Source: Alopecurus myosuroides (taxonomy: Eukaryota; Streptophyta; Magnoliopsida; Poales; Poaceae). Taken from it: DNA of 64,000 bases. Positions 20,573 through 31,640 of the stretch are shown piece after piece. Every line of letters starts with the position of its first letter. The first letter of the stretch is position 1. The notes below the pieces were generated by a model. That model was given only the letters and a program-made list of their open reading frames with translations. It was not told the DNA's origin and made no database searches. The stretch lies in assembly GCA_028641055.1 (NCBI GenBank), contig CM054062.1, positions 176,161,013 to 176,225,012 of the forward strand. The letters run 5' to 3'. A program made the position numbers and the translations under genes.

Positions 20573-21577
20573 CTATTTCTCCCCCAGCCCGGAGCCAATG
20601 ATGGCAACACGGTCGGGAAACTCAGGGTGAACCTGGATCTTCTTCGTCTCCTGAGATGCCTGGAACACCGTCCCGTGCTGGGAACCCGGCATGCCAGGCG
20701 CACCAGCTTGCGCGGATTGCGCCATAGCCACCACCTCGTACATCTTCTTCTTCTCGGCAGCAATCACCATGGACTCCGCCAACTGAGAACCAGCAGAGGC
20801 ACACTCCATAGACTTCTTGTAATCACCAGAGATGGTGATCACGCCATTGGGACCAGGGATCTTCATCTTCAGATATGCAGTGTGAGTAGAGGCCATGAAC
20901 TTGCTCAGAGCAGGCCTGCCGAGTAGGGCGTGGTAGGGGCTCTGGTGATCAACCACCTCGAACTGCAGGCTCTCTGTGTGGCAGTTCTCCCTGGTGCCGA
21001 ATAGCACGTCTATCCATACTCGGCCAATCGGATTGCAAGAGACTCCCGGCACAATGCCGTGGAAGGTGGTCTTGCTAGGTGGCAGCATGTTCTCGGCCAT
21101 ACCAAGCTTCTCAAGCGTGTCCCTGTACACAATGTTCATGCTGCTGCCGTTGTTGATCAGTACCTTGCTGAACCTCACGTTCTTCTCAGGACCCAAGAAG
21201 GTGGGATCCAGCACCAAGGCGTAGCTACCCGGGTTGGGCATCACCTTAGGATGATCCGCTCTGGACCACGTGATCTCTTGGTTGCACCAGTGCATGTAGT
21301 GAGGAACAGCAGGGATCACAGCATTGACTTCCATGGCACGCCTGTGCTGAGACTTCTTGTCGACAGGCTCAGAGGTGAAGATCATGTAGCTCTCGTGATG
21401 CTCCTGGTACCGGTTGCGGTCTCCACCACCATTGTTGCCGCTGTTGTTGTTACCTTTCTTGTTGTTGTTGTTGTTGCCTCTGTTGGTGTTGCGGGTGTAG
21501 TAGTAGTAGTTGTTGTTGTTGTTGCGGTAGCCATCGTTGTTGAAGTAGCGGTTGGCTCCTAAAGCCACCTGGTTCAC
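20573..21577 (-). pseudogene. Element D protease region
   Basis: It follows gag in the same frame and is separated from it only by a TAG (21581-21583). It starts with an Asn/Tyr/Gly-rich low-complexity stretch (about 21425-21545). A retropepsin-like region follows (FLGPEKNVRFSKVLINNGSS and then HALLGRPALSKFM). Tat-lineage proteases normally read LIDGGSS at the active site; here it is LINNGSS (Asn codons at 21152-21154 and 21149-21151), so the catalytic aspartate is lost. It ends in TAG at 20573-20575, in frame with the RT, where CAG is the likely original codon. Confidence 0.78.
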
Positions 21578-21580
21578 ATT

Positions 21581-24079
21581 CTATCTTCTCGGGAAAGCTG
21601 GAGGCCGAGCAGCGGGTGCGCGAGTAGGCTGCACAGCGGCATTCGCAGCTGGCAGAGGAGGAGGAGGCAGGCCCTCATTCTTGATTTCTTCCCACCAACT
21701 GCACTGCCGAGTAGTGTGGTTGGCGGGTCTTGCGGGATGCCGAGTATGGAAAATGCATGTGCCATCCTTCATGTCCTTGAAGACAAAGTTTGGTGCCGTA
21801 CCCGAGTTGCCGCTACCCTGCTGGGAAGCGTTGTATGGCTTCTTGTTGCCTTGGCCCTGATTCTGGTTCTGCCCGTACTGGGCTCCAGCAGTTTTTGGCC
21901 TCTGGCTACTCCCAGCTCCAGTAGCCACAGCATTCACCTCCTCAGGATCGTACCGGGTATCAATCCGGTCACCTCTGCGCTTGTTGCGGAACTCATTGCG
22001 CTTGTTGTTGTTGTTGTTGTTGTAGTTCCTTCTCGGCTCAGCAGCATCAAGAAGAGGCTGAGTTGGGTCGCCAAGTGCGTACTGATCCGCAATCCGGATG
22101 GTCTCAGCGAGAGTACTCGGCATCTCTCTCTGCAGCCTTTGCCACAACATGCTGCCATGCCTGCAGCCCTGTGCAAACCAAGTGATGGTCTGGGCCTCAT
22201 TCACACCTTCACAGGTGTTCCTCAAAGTACTCCACCGAGTAAGATACTCTCGGTCCGTCTCCTCTTCCCGCTGCCTGCAAGCGGATAGCTGCTGCGGCCT
22301 ATTCGGCCTCCGGTAGGTGCTCGTGAAGTTGCTGACAAAAGCCTCCGCGAAGTCAAGCCAGCAGTTGATGCTATGCTTGGGCAGGTTGTTGAGCCAAGTT
22401 CTTGCTGGTCCCTCGAGCATCTGCGGTATGTACCGCACGGCCCATCTCCGGTTGCCGCCTGCAATGTGCACGGCTTTGACATAGTCATTGAGCCAATCTT
22501 CCGGCTTGGTGCTTCCGTCATAGCACTTGGTCCCCCTAGCGAGCTGGAACTGCTTCACGGATGGCTCCGTCATGATGCGTGGACCAAAGCATTCTGGGCC
22601 AGGCGGCCCCTTGCTCTCGAGTTGCGCGGATAGGCTGATCCGGTCCAGCTTGTGCCTGGCATCACTGGGCTCCAGCACACGCTCACCCACGCGATCCAGG
22701 ATATCATAGCCAGCCAACCCTATAGCCGAGTAGCCATCATCATATCTGTCCACCTGCATGACTGCAGGCTGCTCCACCGGGTTGGCGGCAGGTGCGACTG
22801 CACGCGGCTGCCGCCTCTGCCGAGTAGGCTGAGCAACCTGATGCCGAGAAGGGCCTGGGCGATCTCCATCTCGCGCCTGGCTTTGAGCTTTATGGGCTTG
22901 ATAGCCTGCTCCTGCAGTGTTGTGTTTTTGACCGGACTGTCGCGGCACAGCGTGCTGTTTCGCGGCGACAGCCGGGTCGTACACCTGCATCTTCCTGTCT
23001 CTGCCAGAGTGCCCACTCCGGTCCCTCTCACGGCTGGGATGCGGTGATGAGGCCTGATCGTTAGATCTAGCCGCATGCGAATGCACCACCTACGAAGCTC
23101 TGGCACCCGGATTGGCTTTCCGGAACTCCTCATTCTGCCTAGCAGCCTCTAGCACTAGCTCATTGAGCCTCTCCTGCTGCCTAACGCGCGCGTCGCCAGC
23201 GAGATGCGGCAACTCAGCAGCTACAGCCTCAGCAGCTCTAAGGGTTTTGGCGGGGGTGCTGTATTTGGGTCTAGTGGTGGCGGTGTTTTGGCTAGCAGCT
23301 TGGCCAGCAGTTTCACCAACTGCTGCCATCTCGGTGCCTAGGTTGCGGCGCGTAGCGCCTGCCTTGGACGGCCTCCTTACTACCGGCGTAAAGCCGTGAG
23401 CTCTGTTGTACTCGTTCTGGTCCAGGTTCAGCTCGAACCTAACCTTATCCAGCTTCGCCTGCTCGGCGAGCAGCGCCTGGCGCTGCTGGTCGAGCTGAGC
23501 CCTCATGGTCATGAGCTCGAGCTCGGTGGGAGGCGGCATGCCTACTCGCACGGCGGATGCCGGTATCGTCGATGTCGTGGAAGGAGGGATGTAGCCCGGG
23601 ATGTTGTGAGGCGCGTCGTAGGGCTTGTGCGTCCTCCCGCCAGCACTCGCGCCATCAAGATCCTCGATGACTCCCGCGGCCGCAGCCACACCCTTCCCGG
23701 CATCAGCAGCAGGACCGGTCATCATCACCTCCACGCGGTCCGCAGAATGGCCAGTTGGCTTTCCACGGGCAGCGATAACAGCAGGGGGATCTTCCGCGAC
23801 ATGCACCTGATCGGGGTACTTGCGGTCGATGACGGTGGCGACATAGACGAGGTGCGAGCCGAAGGAGAGCACCGAGACGCCCTCCGGCATGGCCCTGCCG
23901 CCGAAATCGCCGGCATTGTCGATGACGAAGTCGAAGGAGCCGAATCTGTGGACAAGGCCACAGACCACGCGCTCCCCAATAGCAGAAATGGATCCCGTCC
24001 GAACGTGAACTCCAGCCAGCGCCGCTGGTTGCCCCACGGTGGGCGCCAACTGTTGTGGTGGTGTCACGGCAGATGCCAT
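21581..24079 (-). pseudogene. Element D gag
   Basis: Capsid precursor. The first in-frame ATG (24079-24077) lies inside the 5' LTR, so the frame runs through the LTR end and the primer-binding site. The N-terminal part (24079-23093) is Ala/Pro-rich with a helical Gln-rich segment (ELELMTMRAQLDQQRQALLA). A TAG at 23090-23092 interrupts it. The second part (23089-21584) has the conserved gag core (KCYDGSTKPEDWLNDYVKAV, AVRYIPQMLEGPARTWLNNL, REYLTRWSTLRNTCEG). A histidine/cysteine cluster (CIFHTRHPARPANHTTRQC) follows in the place of a zinc knuckle. Downstream Met codons could be the real start if the LTR ATG is not used. Confidence 0.82.
24031..24050 (-). promoter_or_regulatory. Primer-binding site of element D
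   Basis: On the minus strand TGGCGCCCACCGTGGGGC follows the LTR end (…CAACA) after two bases (GT). The first seven bases fit a GGCGCCA-ending tRNA, but the rest is not a full match to one I can name. Confidence 0.75.
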
Positions 24080-24877
24080 AGGATGGCTAAAGATGTGGGA
24101 ACGATGGACGCTGGAGGTGCTCGGGGAGGGATCACGCAGCGAGTAGCCGCGTGAGGATGAATCTACACTGCAAACAACAAGATCTACCCAGGTTCAGGGC
24201 CCTCGTGTGGAGGTAAAACCCCTACTCCTGCCTTTCTCTCTTTGTATTCGTGTGTCACCGAGTAGCCACGGTACAAGTTTTGCCTACAACAGAGTAGCCA
24301 CCCTTCTCTCTCTGCAACTGTAGCCTCTCGTAGTGTCGTCCCTCGCGCAGGAGGAGGCAGGGCACCTTATATACTAGTGCCCAGCCGGATACAGCCAAGA
24401 TGTCGACATAGTGTGCACACTGCACACTTCCACCTTCCCGCTGACAGCTTTGGCTTCCTAGTTTGTCTCCGTGTGGAAAGTCGTTGTGCAAAACCAAGAA
24501 GCTGATCTGTTATCACTGACACTGTCACCGGGTGGGCCCCCCTAACCTGCGACGCCCTGCTGACACCCTGGCGCGGATAAGCAAGCGCTCTGCAGATGAA
24601 CAGTGCTCCAGTACGGACCCAGGATACGCGAGATCCTGTGTCAGAATGGCTCCTTTGACTTCTGGCCCGAGTAGGAGACCGCCATCTCTACTCGGACCAC
24701 TTCCTCTACTCGGAGGAGAATAACTTCCTTGATTCTTCCTCCTGGTCTTCAGTGTGTACGGCCGAATAGCAGTCGACCAGGTAGCGAGTACCGGGTAGCC
24801 AGCTACTCTGCCAAACGTCTATTCTGATCTTGCCCTTAGCACTTGCCTTTACCCTACTCGGGGGTAACCCCCCGACA
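24051..24877 (-). repeat. 5' LTR of element D (827 bp)
   Basis: On the minus strand it starts TGTCGGGGGGTTACCCCCGA and ends CACCACAACA. A TATATAAGG promoter element is at 24367-24375 on the plus-strand numbering. A related copy stands alone as the solo LTR at 30747-31635, sharing both ends and several internal phrases. The flanking pentamer on the right is TCTTC (24878-24882); its partner is outside the window. Confidence 0.9.
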
Positions 24878-25797
24878 TCTTCCCAAAGATCTTGTCTCAT
24901 TTTTCTATCGGGGAAAACGAGTCTCAAGGTGAAAGTGCACAAACTCTGCAGAGTTTTAAAACTAAGATCTTAGCCGTGTCCCCGGTTATGGGCCAGTTGA
25001 GCAGCTATACAGAGTTGGTGCCGAAGGATCTCCTCATTTTTTCTGAATGAAATAAAACATGGTAGAAACCCCTTTTAGGGCACATGGTGGATTTAGCCAT
25101 GATGCTACAATCAAACCTCATGGTGGATTTAGCCATGATGATTTTCAAACTTCATGGTGGATTTAGCCATGACGATTTTCAAACTTCATGGTGGGTTTAG
25201 CCATGATGATTTATCAAACTTCATGGTGGATTTAGCCATGATGAACTGTCAACCTTCATGGTGGATTTAGCCATGATGGTTGTACAGAAGTTTACATTTT
25301 TATTAAGATGATTTATCAAATATAGGACAAAATTGGCTTTATGCAAATAGCCGAGACTCCACCAGCCAAATATCATGTAGCTAGTTATTCCTCAAAACCG
25401 CCACCATACAAGTGTCACTTGCCAATACATTGTTTGTACTGACTTCCTCCCCCGTGGGGGCTGCATATTCCAACGTAGAGATAAATCTGAAGACGATTGA
25501 GGATTTTGTTTAGGGTCTCGAGTCTATCGCCAACATGTTCTGCCCGTGGCGCATGAAGATGAAGAAGGCTCATTGATGATTTGTTTCCGCCATGTTTACT
25601 TTGAACATTGTTATTTGGGCTAGTCCATGTTGACTATGCCATTTGTAAAGCTACTTTATTTCTTATCCACTGGATCTATGTTGTAGAATGATGTTATTGC
25701 AATGAATATTTAATTTTGTCATGTGTATGCTATCAGTGATCCCGGGAATAGCAGGTTACACAGGTGTTCTATCTTTATCAAAAGGTAGGGCGCTACA
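24878..25797 (+). mobile_element. Old gypsy LTR fragment (insertion target of element D)
   Basis: It is non-coding and LTR-like. The part after the minisatellite shows weak similarity to the 3' half of the A/B/C LTRs (ttgccaatacattgtttgtactgac, ctgcatattcc…cagtag-like phrases). It ends GGGCGCTACA at 25797, a plausible LTR terminus. The left part is separated by element D. No protein domain is present. Confidence 0.5.
25083..25280 (+). repeat. Hairpin minisatellite, six ~35-bp units
   Basis: Six tandem units each contain CATGGTGGATTTAGCCATG (with single-base variants), followed by a more variable ~15-base spacer (gatgattttcaaactt type). CATGG and CCATG in every unit are complementary, so the array is a row of six small stem-loops. 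Confidence 0.92.
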
Positions 25798-27488
25798 ATT
25801 TTGGATATTGGACTTCTTTTTGTTAATGAATTTTCTTTTGATATATCTTTTTAGAGTTCAATATCTCATTTCGCAATGTAACTTTTAATTGGTTTCTTTG
25901 AAGTGTGAAGTGGTTCTTTCTTTATGATCTAGTTTTCACTTGTATTTTGGTTCTTGAAAATATTTTCATGCATATTTACTAATGTATTTGTTATGTCATG
26001 CTTACTTTCTTTGATCTAATATATAGGGTAAACACAACCGAATTCTAAACCGGCTAAGATGTGCATGCAATTCAATTTCATATCTATATGCACATATTTA
26101 TGTGTAGCCTGTCCTATGTTTTGTAGTTTGTCTAACTAGTTTGGACCCAATTTGTTTGGGGACCATTTTGTGCTTAAATGTGTTTTAGGTACATTTGAGA
26201 TGCATTGGATGCTTGCCTCATTCGCAAGGAAGGTGTTTTCACCTTGTTCTTATCGGAGTCAAGCTAGGATGATGGATTAATTCTTATCAGTAACAACATC
26301 TCCAATGCGATATCAGTAACAAGTATCTCTTCATGCATACTATTATTGTATTCAACCTTGTGTACTTTACATCTTGGCATGACAATTCTTTATTTGTAAA
26401 ATTATTCTCCCTTTGTGATACTTGGTACTATCAAAACATTGCAGCTATCTCTTTTCCCTTATTGTTATTTGTGATGTCTTTGGTGTGTTTGTGTTGGAAA
26501 TTCATCTACCCCTTTTAAGATAAATTTGAGCTTTGTGATATGCTTTCAATAAAAGGATCTTATTGGTGTATTCATGACTTTCTCTTGGATATCATGTTCT
26601 TTACTTTTGTAACTATTTTGTGTGTACATGCTTCTTTGTGGATTCATATCATGATGATTTATGTCTACTTAGAAACTTATACACATTATAGGAGTTACAC
26701 TTATTTTGGTATCCTATTCCTTTGGAGTCCACCTCTTTTGTACCCTTTTCTATTTTTGGTGACTCCGGAAAGTATTTGCCTTATGAGTGCTTGTCTTATA
26801 ATATTTCATCGCGTGCACTTTTTTTTTTTGAGGATTTTTTTCTCTCATGCTTACCTTGGTGAGATGTTGGTTTCCTTATGTTTGGTTGTGCCTTGTCTCA
26901 TGGTTATCCCTTCATTTGATATCTTTTTGCTCAATCATTTTTTTAAATTGATATGCCTAGTTTGCTTTTTATGCTCTCTTGCACTTGTTTTGTGTTTTAT
27001 AGGATATTGGGGGAGTGATGATTACATCTTTGTGCACTTTGTATTCAAATGAAAAAACTATAAATAGTGCATGAACATTGCGGATCTTCATCATTTTCTT
27101 TACAACACTATTTCACTAAAATCATAAAATCTTTGCTTCCATTGGTTTCCGGATCCTTTTGTTTGTGTTCCTACTCTTGGTATAAGTGCTAAAGGAATAT
27201 AGTTTGATCTCTCCCCATCTATTCATCATTTAATATGCATATGTTTGAGAAATGTGAAAATTGCGGGGGCACTCTTACTATATTGGCCTTCTACATTTTT
27301 TCGCCCATTTAGGCAATGGATGCCAATGGGAGAGAAGTTTAGAGGGTTTAAGGGAATTCGGTTTTGTTCTTAAGTATTGTTTTCCTTCCATGCGCATGCA
27401 TCCATGTGCATTGTTTTGCATGTTTGCTTAATTCATTATATAAACCCTCGTAAAAGGGATTGTCATCAATTACCAAAATGGGGGAGAT
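25798..27488 (+). other. Non-coding internal region of element F
   Basis: About 1.7 kb, T-rich, with no recognisable gag or pol. A 170-codon open frame at 26540-27052 encodes a Phe/Leu/Cys-rich string that follows from base composition. The region ends in the polypurine tract. Confidence 0.6.
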
Positions 27489-28317
27489 TGAAAGTGGATG
27501 GTGCCCCATGTGTGGTTTTGGTAATTAATGAAAATCCTTGTGGACTAATGTTTGCATTGATATATTCTTATAGGTTTGTCCATTGGCACCACTTGAACAC
27601 CCATGTGTTGGATTCAAGGTTGGATGCTATCAACATCATTGCTTATAATGAATATATTTAATATGATCAAGAAGAAGAATTGTCATGCTATTATTGATCA
27701 TATTGCAAGTATGTCTTGAAGAAGAGGATTATGTGAACATTAAACTTTAAAGACATCATCGTCATGAATAAAGAGAAAATACTTGGTTGATCAAGTCGAA
27801 TCACAAAGAATGGATTCAAGATTGATCAACACACAAAGCTAAATAATGTATCAAGTGGGATCATGTGATCTCGTGGTACAGTAAGAAATTGTATATATAG
27901 CTCACCCATGTTACTTGTGTGTGGAGTATATTTGTGGGTTTAGGTTTCTTCCCATGAGGCTTGCATCAAAATGGATATTCCATATAGCCCACGGAAGATG
28001 ACGGCAAGTGATGATTGTCATCAAAGAGGCTGTGAAGTTCAAGTTTAATATGAGCATCAAGAAGAGTTCATATGCTTTATGCTTCCCACCCATATGGAGA
28101 TTATTATCAAGTGAATATGAACTTGTGATAATCTCTCCCATATTAGCTTATGGGGGAGCAATTTACAAGTCTTCACGAAACGAAGCGCAATAAAGAAAGA
28201 TGGTCCAACTTGAGGTGATTAAGATCTTGATTGTCTAGCTCAATTGGAATGCGCAAGGCAAAGGTATGAACTTGATAGGTTTTATATTTTACCAGTCTGA
28301 TGATGTTAGTAGGGAGA
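27489..28317 (+). repeat. 3' LTR of element F, left piece
   Basis: Starts TGAAAGTGGATGGTGCCCC. It continues at 36365 (ccaggttataggatag) on the far side of element E, so the whole LTR is about 2.4 kb. Confidence 0.82.
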
Positions 28318-29307
28318 TGATGAGGGGTTGACCTCTACGTTGGCCCAATCTTCATGAATCGACGAAGAACACGAAGAACGCACGAAGAACGCGATGAACA
28401 CGATGAACACGAGAGGGGGAATCGAGGGGTAATTGTGGGCAAACACGGGGAAACACAAGAGAAATAAATAGCGAGAACCGAAGAACCCCAAATCTCCCGT
28501 CAACTAAACTTTGAGCGCTGCCTTTGGGACGATCGATCCAATTGAACTCACCTTGATTGAAACCGCTTCACACTCGTGGTTGGTCCACCATGCCAATAGA
28601 ACCTCAAGGATGAACAAGAGGGAGATTGGGCAATTCCTCACTAGATCCCGAAGGGATAGGATAGGTATTGTGGTGAATCTTGATACGATCCTAGATACAC
28701 ATCATAGGAGTAGCCTCACAAGAGGGATACAAGGGAAACGCCCGAAGTTCTCAATTCATCTCTAAACCCTAGATCTAGCCACCGGAGTCCCTTATATAGC
28801 CTAGGGGGTAGGTGGGGTGAAAACGGGCGTTTTCCTCTTGTTTTCGTGCAGCAGCAGGGGTCGGCCTGGGAGGCCGGGGTGGGAGCAGGAGGCTCCCCAG
28901 GCGCGCCGGCCTGAGGCCAGGGGGCTGGCCGGCCTAAGGCCGGGGTGGGATGAGGGGAGGCCGGCCCCTTCTATGGGGTGGCCGGCTTGAGGAGGGGAGG
29001 AGGCCGTCCTGGCCGGGGTTTGAGGCCAGGGTCCCTGTTTCTCCCCTTTCTCCCTCATCTCTTCTCTGTTCTCGACGCGGTCTTCTCCCACTTCCTTCCT
29101 AGCTTCTCGGGCATCGTCTTGGGCATGATCTTGAGCATAGAGGGATCCGTCTTGGGCTCCATGGTGTTCTCCAACCTAGGCATGAATATGGGTATTTTAT
29201 GAGGTAGCACACCATTCACGAAGTCACCGGTAACATACAGAGATAGGAGTGAGTTCACCTTGTCGTGTATCGATGGGGTGCTTTGTGGAATAGGGTGGGC
29301 TGCATAA
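28318..29307 (-). repeat. 3' LTR of element E (left copy)
   Basis: It matches 35380-36359 closely, including the TATATAAGG promoter motif (minus strand, near 28793-28800) and a GC-rich stretch of GGCCGGCC-type phrases at 28860-29030. The terminal CATCA is changed to CATAA. Confidence 0.88.
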
Positions 29308-29321
29308 TATCCCCCTGAAGA
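29308..29321 (-). promoter_or_regulatory. Polypurine tract of element E
   Basis: Minus strand CTTCAGGGGGATAT lies immediately before the 3' LTR. Confidence 0.65.
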
Positions 29322-29415
29322 AGAGTCGTCCTCGACTCTCGTTCCATCCATTCATGAGCGGAAGAAGGAATATTGACGGCGAAGATGTCGTTGAAGTTGA
29401 GCCGCTTGTCGAAGT

Positions 29416-30312
29416 TCATGTGACGGTAGCTAATTGAGGGTGTGGTCCAAAGGCGATGACGATCGTGAAATGTTCCTCCTTGGATGGGTGAGGAAGAATT
29501 TGAGAGGCGGTGTAGTCGTTGCAGTTGAGCCTCTTATCGGAGGTCACGCCAAGGTATGCTCGTGGAGGGTGTAGTCCAAAGGCAATGACGATATTGACAT
29601 GGTCCTCATTGGATGGGTGAGGATGAGCTTGAAAGGAGATGTAGTCGTCGTCGAAGATCTCAAGAGGTGGTTTCTCCATTGGGTGCGGGAGCGGTAGAGT
29701 GTAGATGAACTTGACATATTGGTTGCACACCATTCCATTGGTTGCGTTGTCGATGATTCTCTTGTCGAAGTCCATGTACATCTTGGAGGTTGGCATGTAG
29801 TCGTGGTGGTCATTGTCGTTGATGCTCTTGTCGAACTCCAAGTGCATCTTGACGATTGGTATCTAGTCGTGGTAGTCACTGTCGTTGACGCGCTTGTCGA
29901 ACTCCAAGTGCATCTTGACGTGTGGGATGTAGACGGAGAAGTCGTTGTCGTGGATACGCGTGTGAAACTCCAAGTACATCTTGACATGAGGGATGTAGGC
30001 GTAGAAGTCGTTGTCGTGGATGCGCTTGTCGAACTCCATGCACATCGTGACATGTGGGATGTAGGCGTAGAAGTTGTTGTCGTTGAAGTGCTTGTTGAAC
30101 TCCATGCGCATCTTGACATGTGGAATGTAGGCGTAGAAGGCGTTGTCGTTGATGTTCTTGTAGAACTCCATGCATTTCTTGACATGTGGTATGTAGGCGT
30201 AGAAGGGGTTGTTGTCGAAGTGCTTGTGAAGCGTCGTGTAGATTTTGACTCGAGGGATGTGGATGGAGAATGCATTGTCATAGAAGCGCTTGTCAAACTC
30301 CATTTGGATCAT
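29416..30312 (-). pseudogene. Element E repeat protein with 22-residue units
   Basis: In one minus-strand frame (30312 to 29863, stop, then the same frame to 29416) the sequence encodes about eight to nine copies of a 22-residue unit. Its consensus is KMxMEFDKRIxDNDFYAYIP followed by HV. Beyond the array are DDDYISFQAHPHPSNEDHVN and a similar second copy. The frame is broken once by a stop near 29860. No family is recognised. The unit is amphipathic with alternating aromatic residues, but I assign no function. Other frames across this stretch are also open because the 66-bp unit preserves frame. Confidence 0.55.
29735..30311 (-). repeat. 66-bp tandem repeat array in element E
   Basis: Anchor phrase cttgacatgtggnatgtag (plus strand) recurs every 66 bases, for example at 29848, 29914, 29980, 30046, 30112, 30178 and 30244. 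Divergence between units is moderate. Confidence 0.9.
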
Positions 30313-30741
30313 GACGAGCGGAATGTACTCTCCAAATCTTCAAGTCGGTGTCGATGTCCATGCGATGTGGAGAGCCTTGTATGGTGAATAGTCCATGAGG
30401 CCGAGGATGCTTGATAGGGTCACCAACTCTCTGCAAAAGATAAAACAAACACGGAGAGAAAGTTGGTAAATCGTTAGTGTCAATAAGCACAAATTGGGTT
30501 TTGCTCTCAACTCTCATCTCACTTTTGGTGGCTATCACGGCGATGTCTCTAAGAACACTCATGCTTTTTCCGCTCATGATGGGCTTGTGGCTATCATTCA
30601 CGTAGTTGTGGATATCTCTCTCACCACTCATCTCAATAGAAGCTTGAGAGGGGACACTAGAAGGCTCCAAAGTCTTGGCACTTGAGGTGTGCGGGTTTGG
30701 ATGATGCGGGTTTGTCGAAGTAGTTGCATTGCTTGGAGTCG
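30313..30741 (-). pseudogene. Element E internal ORF, part left of the solo LTR
   Basis: It contains a coherent segment, IEMSGERDIHNYVNDSHKPI followed by MSGKSMSVLRDIAVIATKSE. A pyrimidine-rich acceptor-like site (ttttgcag) precedes RVGDPIKHPRPHGLF. The frame continues the one that enters the solo LTR from 31641. No known domain. Confidence 0.4.
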
Positions 30742-30746
30742 GAGAT
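30742..30746. repeat. Target-site duplication of solo LTR, left copy (GAGAT)
   Basis: GAGAT at 30742-30746 equals 31636-31640. Confidence 0.93.
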
Positions 30747-31635
30747 TGTCGTGGTGTGGAGAAGACAGATGCCATGGGATGGCTAAAGTGTTGGGGCCGA
30801 TGGATGCTGGAGGTATCCGGGGAGGGATCGCACGGCGAGTAGCCGCGGTCAGGTAAGAATATCACCACAAACAACAAGAACTACCCAGGTTCGGAGCCCT
30901 CGTGTGGAGGTAACACCCCTACTCCTGCCTATCTCTCTGTGTGTATATTCTTCGAGTAGCCACAGTACAAGTTTGCCTCTTAGCCGAGTAGCCACTCGGC
31001 TGCTCTCTCTCGCTCTAGTGCTGGTCCTTGCAATAAATGCAAACTGAGGCAACGTCCCTCGCGCAGGAGGGGGCAGGGCACCTTATATACTGGTGCCCAG
31101 CCAAATAAACAAAGACTATAAGGTACAACTTGATGGGACACGCCTACCGCAGGACAGCGCACGCCTTCGGCTTCTCGCTGACGCGGGTGCGGGAAGTCGC
31201 CGCGCCGTTCGGCATATGGGACCTGTCCACCCTGTCAGCCACATAGAGTAGGCCCCTAGACATGTCATGTCCCCTTTGTCAGTGACAGGACATGACAGGC
31301 GCCTACCTCACTGTAGCCACGCCGTAGCGCGGATAATCACGCGCTCCGTAAGTTGAACCGCACGCCTGTACGGCTACAGGATACGCGGGATCTTGTCAGA
31401 ACGGCTCCATTGACTTCTTGCCCGGGTAGGATCGCAGCCCATCTACCCGGACCACCTGACCGCTACCCGGACGAATACAATCTTCCTTAATATCTTCTCT
31501 TGGCCTTCAGTACTTATGACCGGATAGAGACTACCGGGTAGAAGGTACCCGGGTAGCCACCAACCCGTCCAACAGTACTCTGATCTTTTCCTTTTACCAC
31601 TTGCCTTACCCCTACTCGGGGGTAGCCCCCCGACA
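30747..31635 (-). mobile_element. Solo LTR of the element D family (889 bp)
   Basis: It shares with the 5' LTR of D the terminal TGTCGGGGGGCTACCCCCGA (minus strand), the TATATAAGGTGCC promoter phrase (31083-31089 region), the tip near cagatgccatgggatggctaa and the other end. There is no internal sequence. Perfect GAGAT duplications on both sides show that one intact element inserted and then lost its interior by LTR-LTR recombination. It keeps the LTR-internal ATG GCA TCT that opens D's gag. Confidence 0.93.
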
Positions 31636-31640
31636 GAGAT

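Larger units (their letters stand above)
1..24877 (-). mobile_element. Element D: Tat-lineage Ty3/gypsy LTR retrotransposon, interrupted by element C and cut by the left window edge
   Basis: Reading the minus strand from 24877 leftwards gives a 5' LTR (24877-24051), a primer-binding site, gag, protease, RT with a first RNase H, a second RNase H, integrase and an extra ORF in the opposite orientation. Gypsy order (integrase last), a second RNase H domain and an antisense extra ORF are hallmarks of the Tat/RIRE2/Grande lineage. Element C lies between the RT and second RNase H parts (4723-19214), flanked by the duplicated pentamer CTTCT, and the reading frame resumes across it. The 3' LTR must lie left of base 1. 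Pol and gag carry at least four in-frame stops, a frameshift and a changed protease active site, so D is dead. I do not assign a named family. Confidence 0.88.

Noticed and set aside
21059..21562. Plus-strand ORF with a long valine run
   Set aside because: It is the antisense of the Asn/Tyr-rich stretch and protease region of element D.
25083..25280. Repeat-spacer pattern that looks like a CRISPR array
   Set aside because: Spacers are short (~15 bases) and similar to each other, and the context is a plant LTR fragment. It is a minisatellite.
26540..27052. 170-codon ORF with many hydrophobic residues, resembling a membrane protein
   Set aside because: It lies in the T-rich non-coding part of element F; the Phe/Leu/Cys string follows from base composition and shows no domain.
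29719..30387. 222-codon plus-strand ORF
   Set aside because: Shadow of the 66-bp repeat array. A frame-preserving repeat leaves several frames open on both strands.
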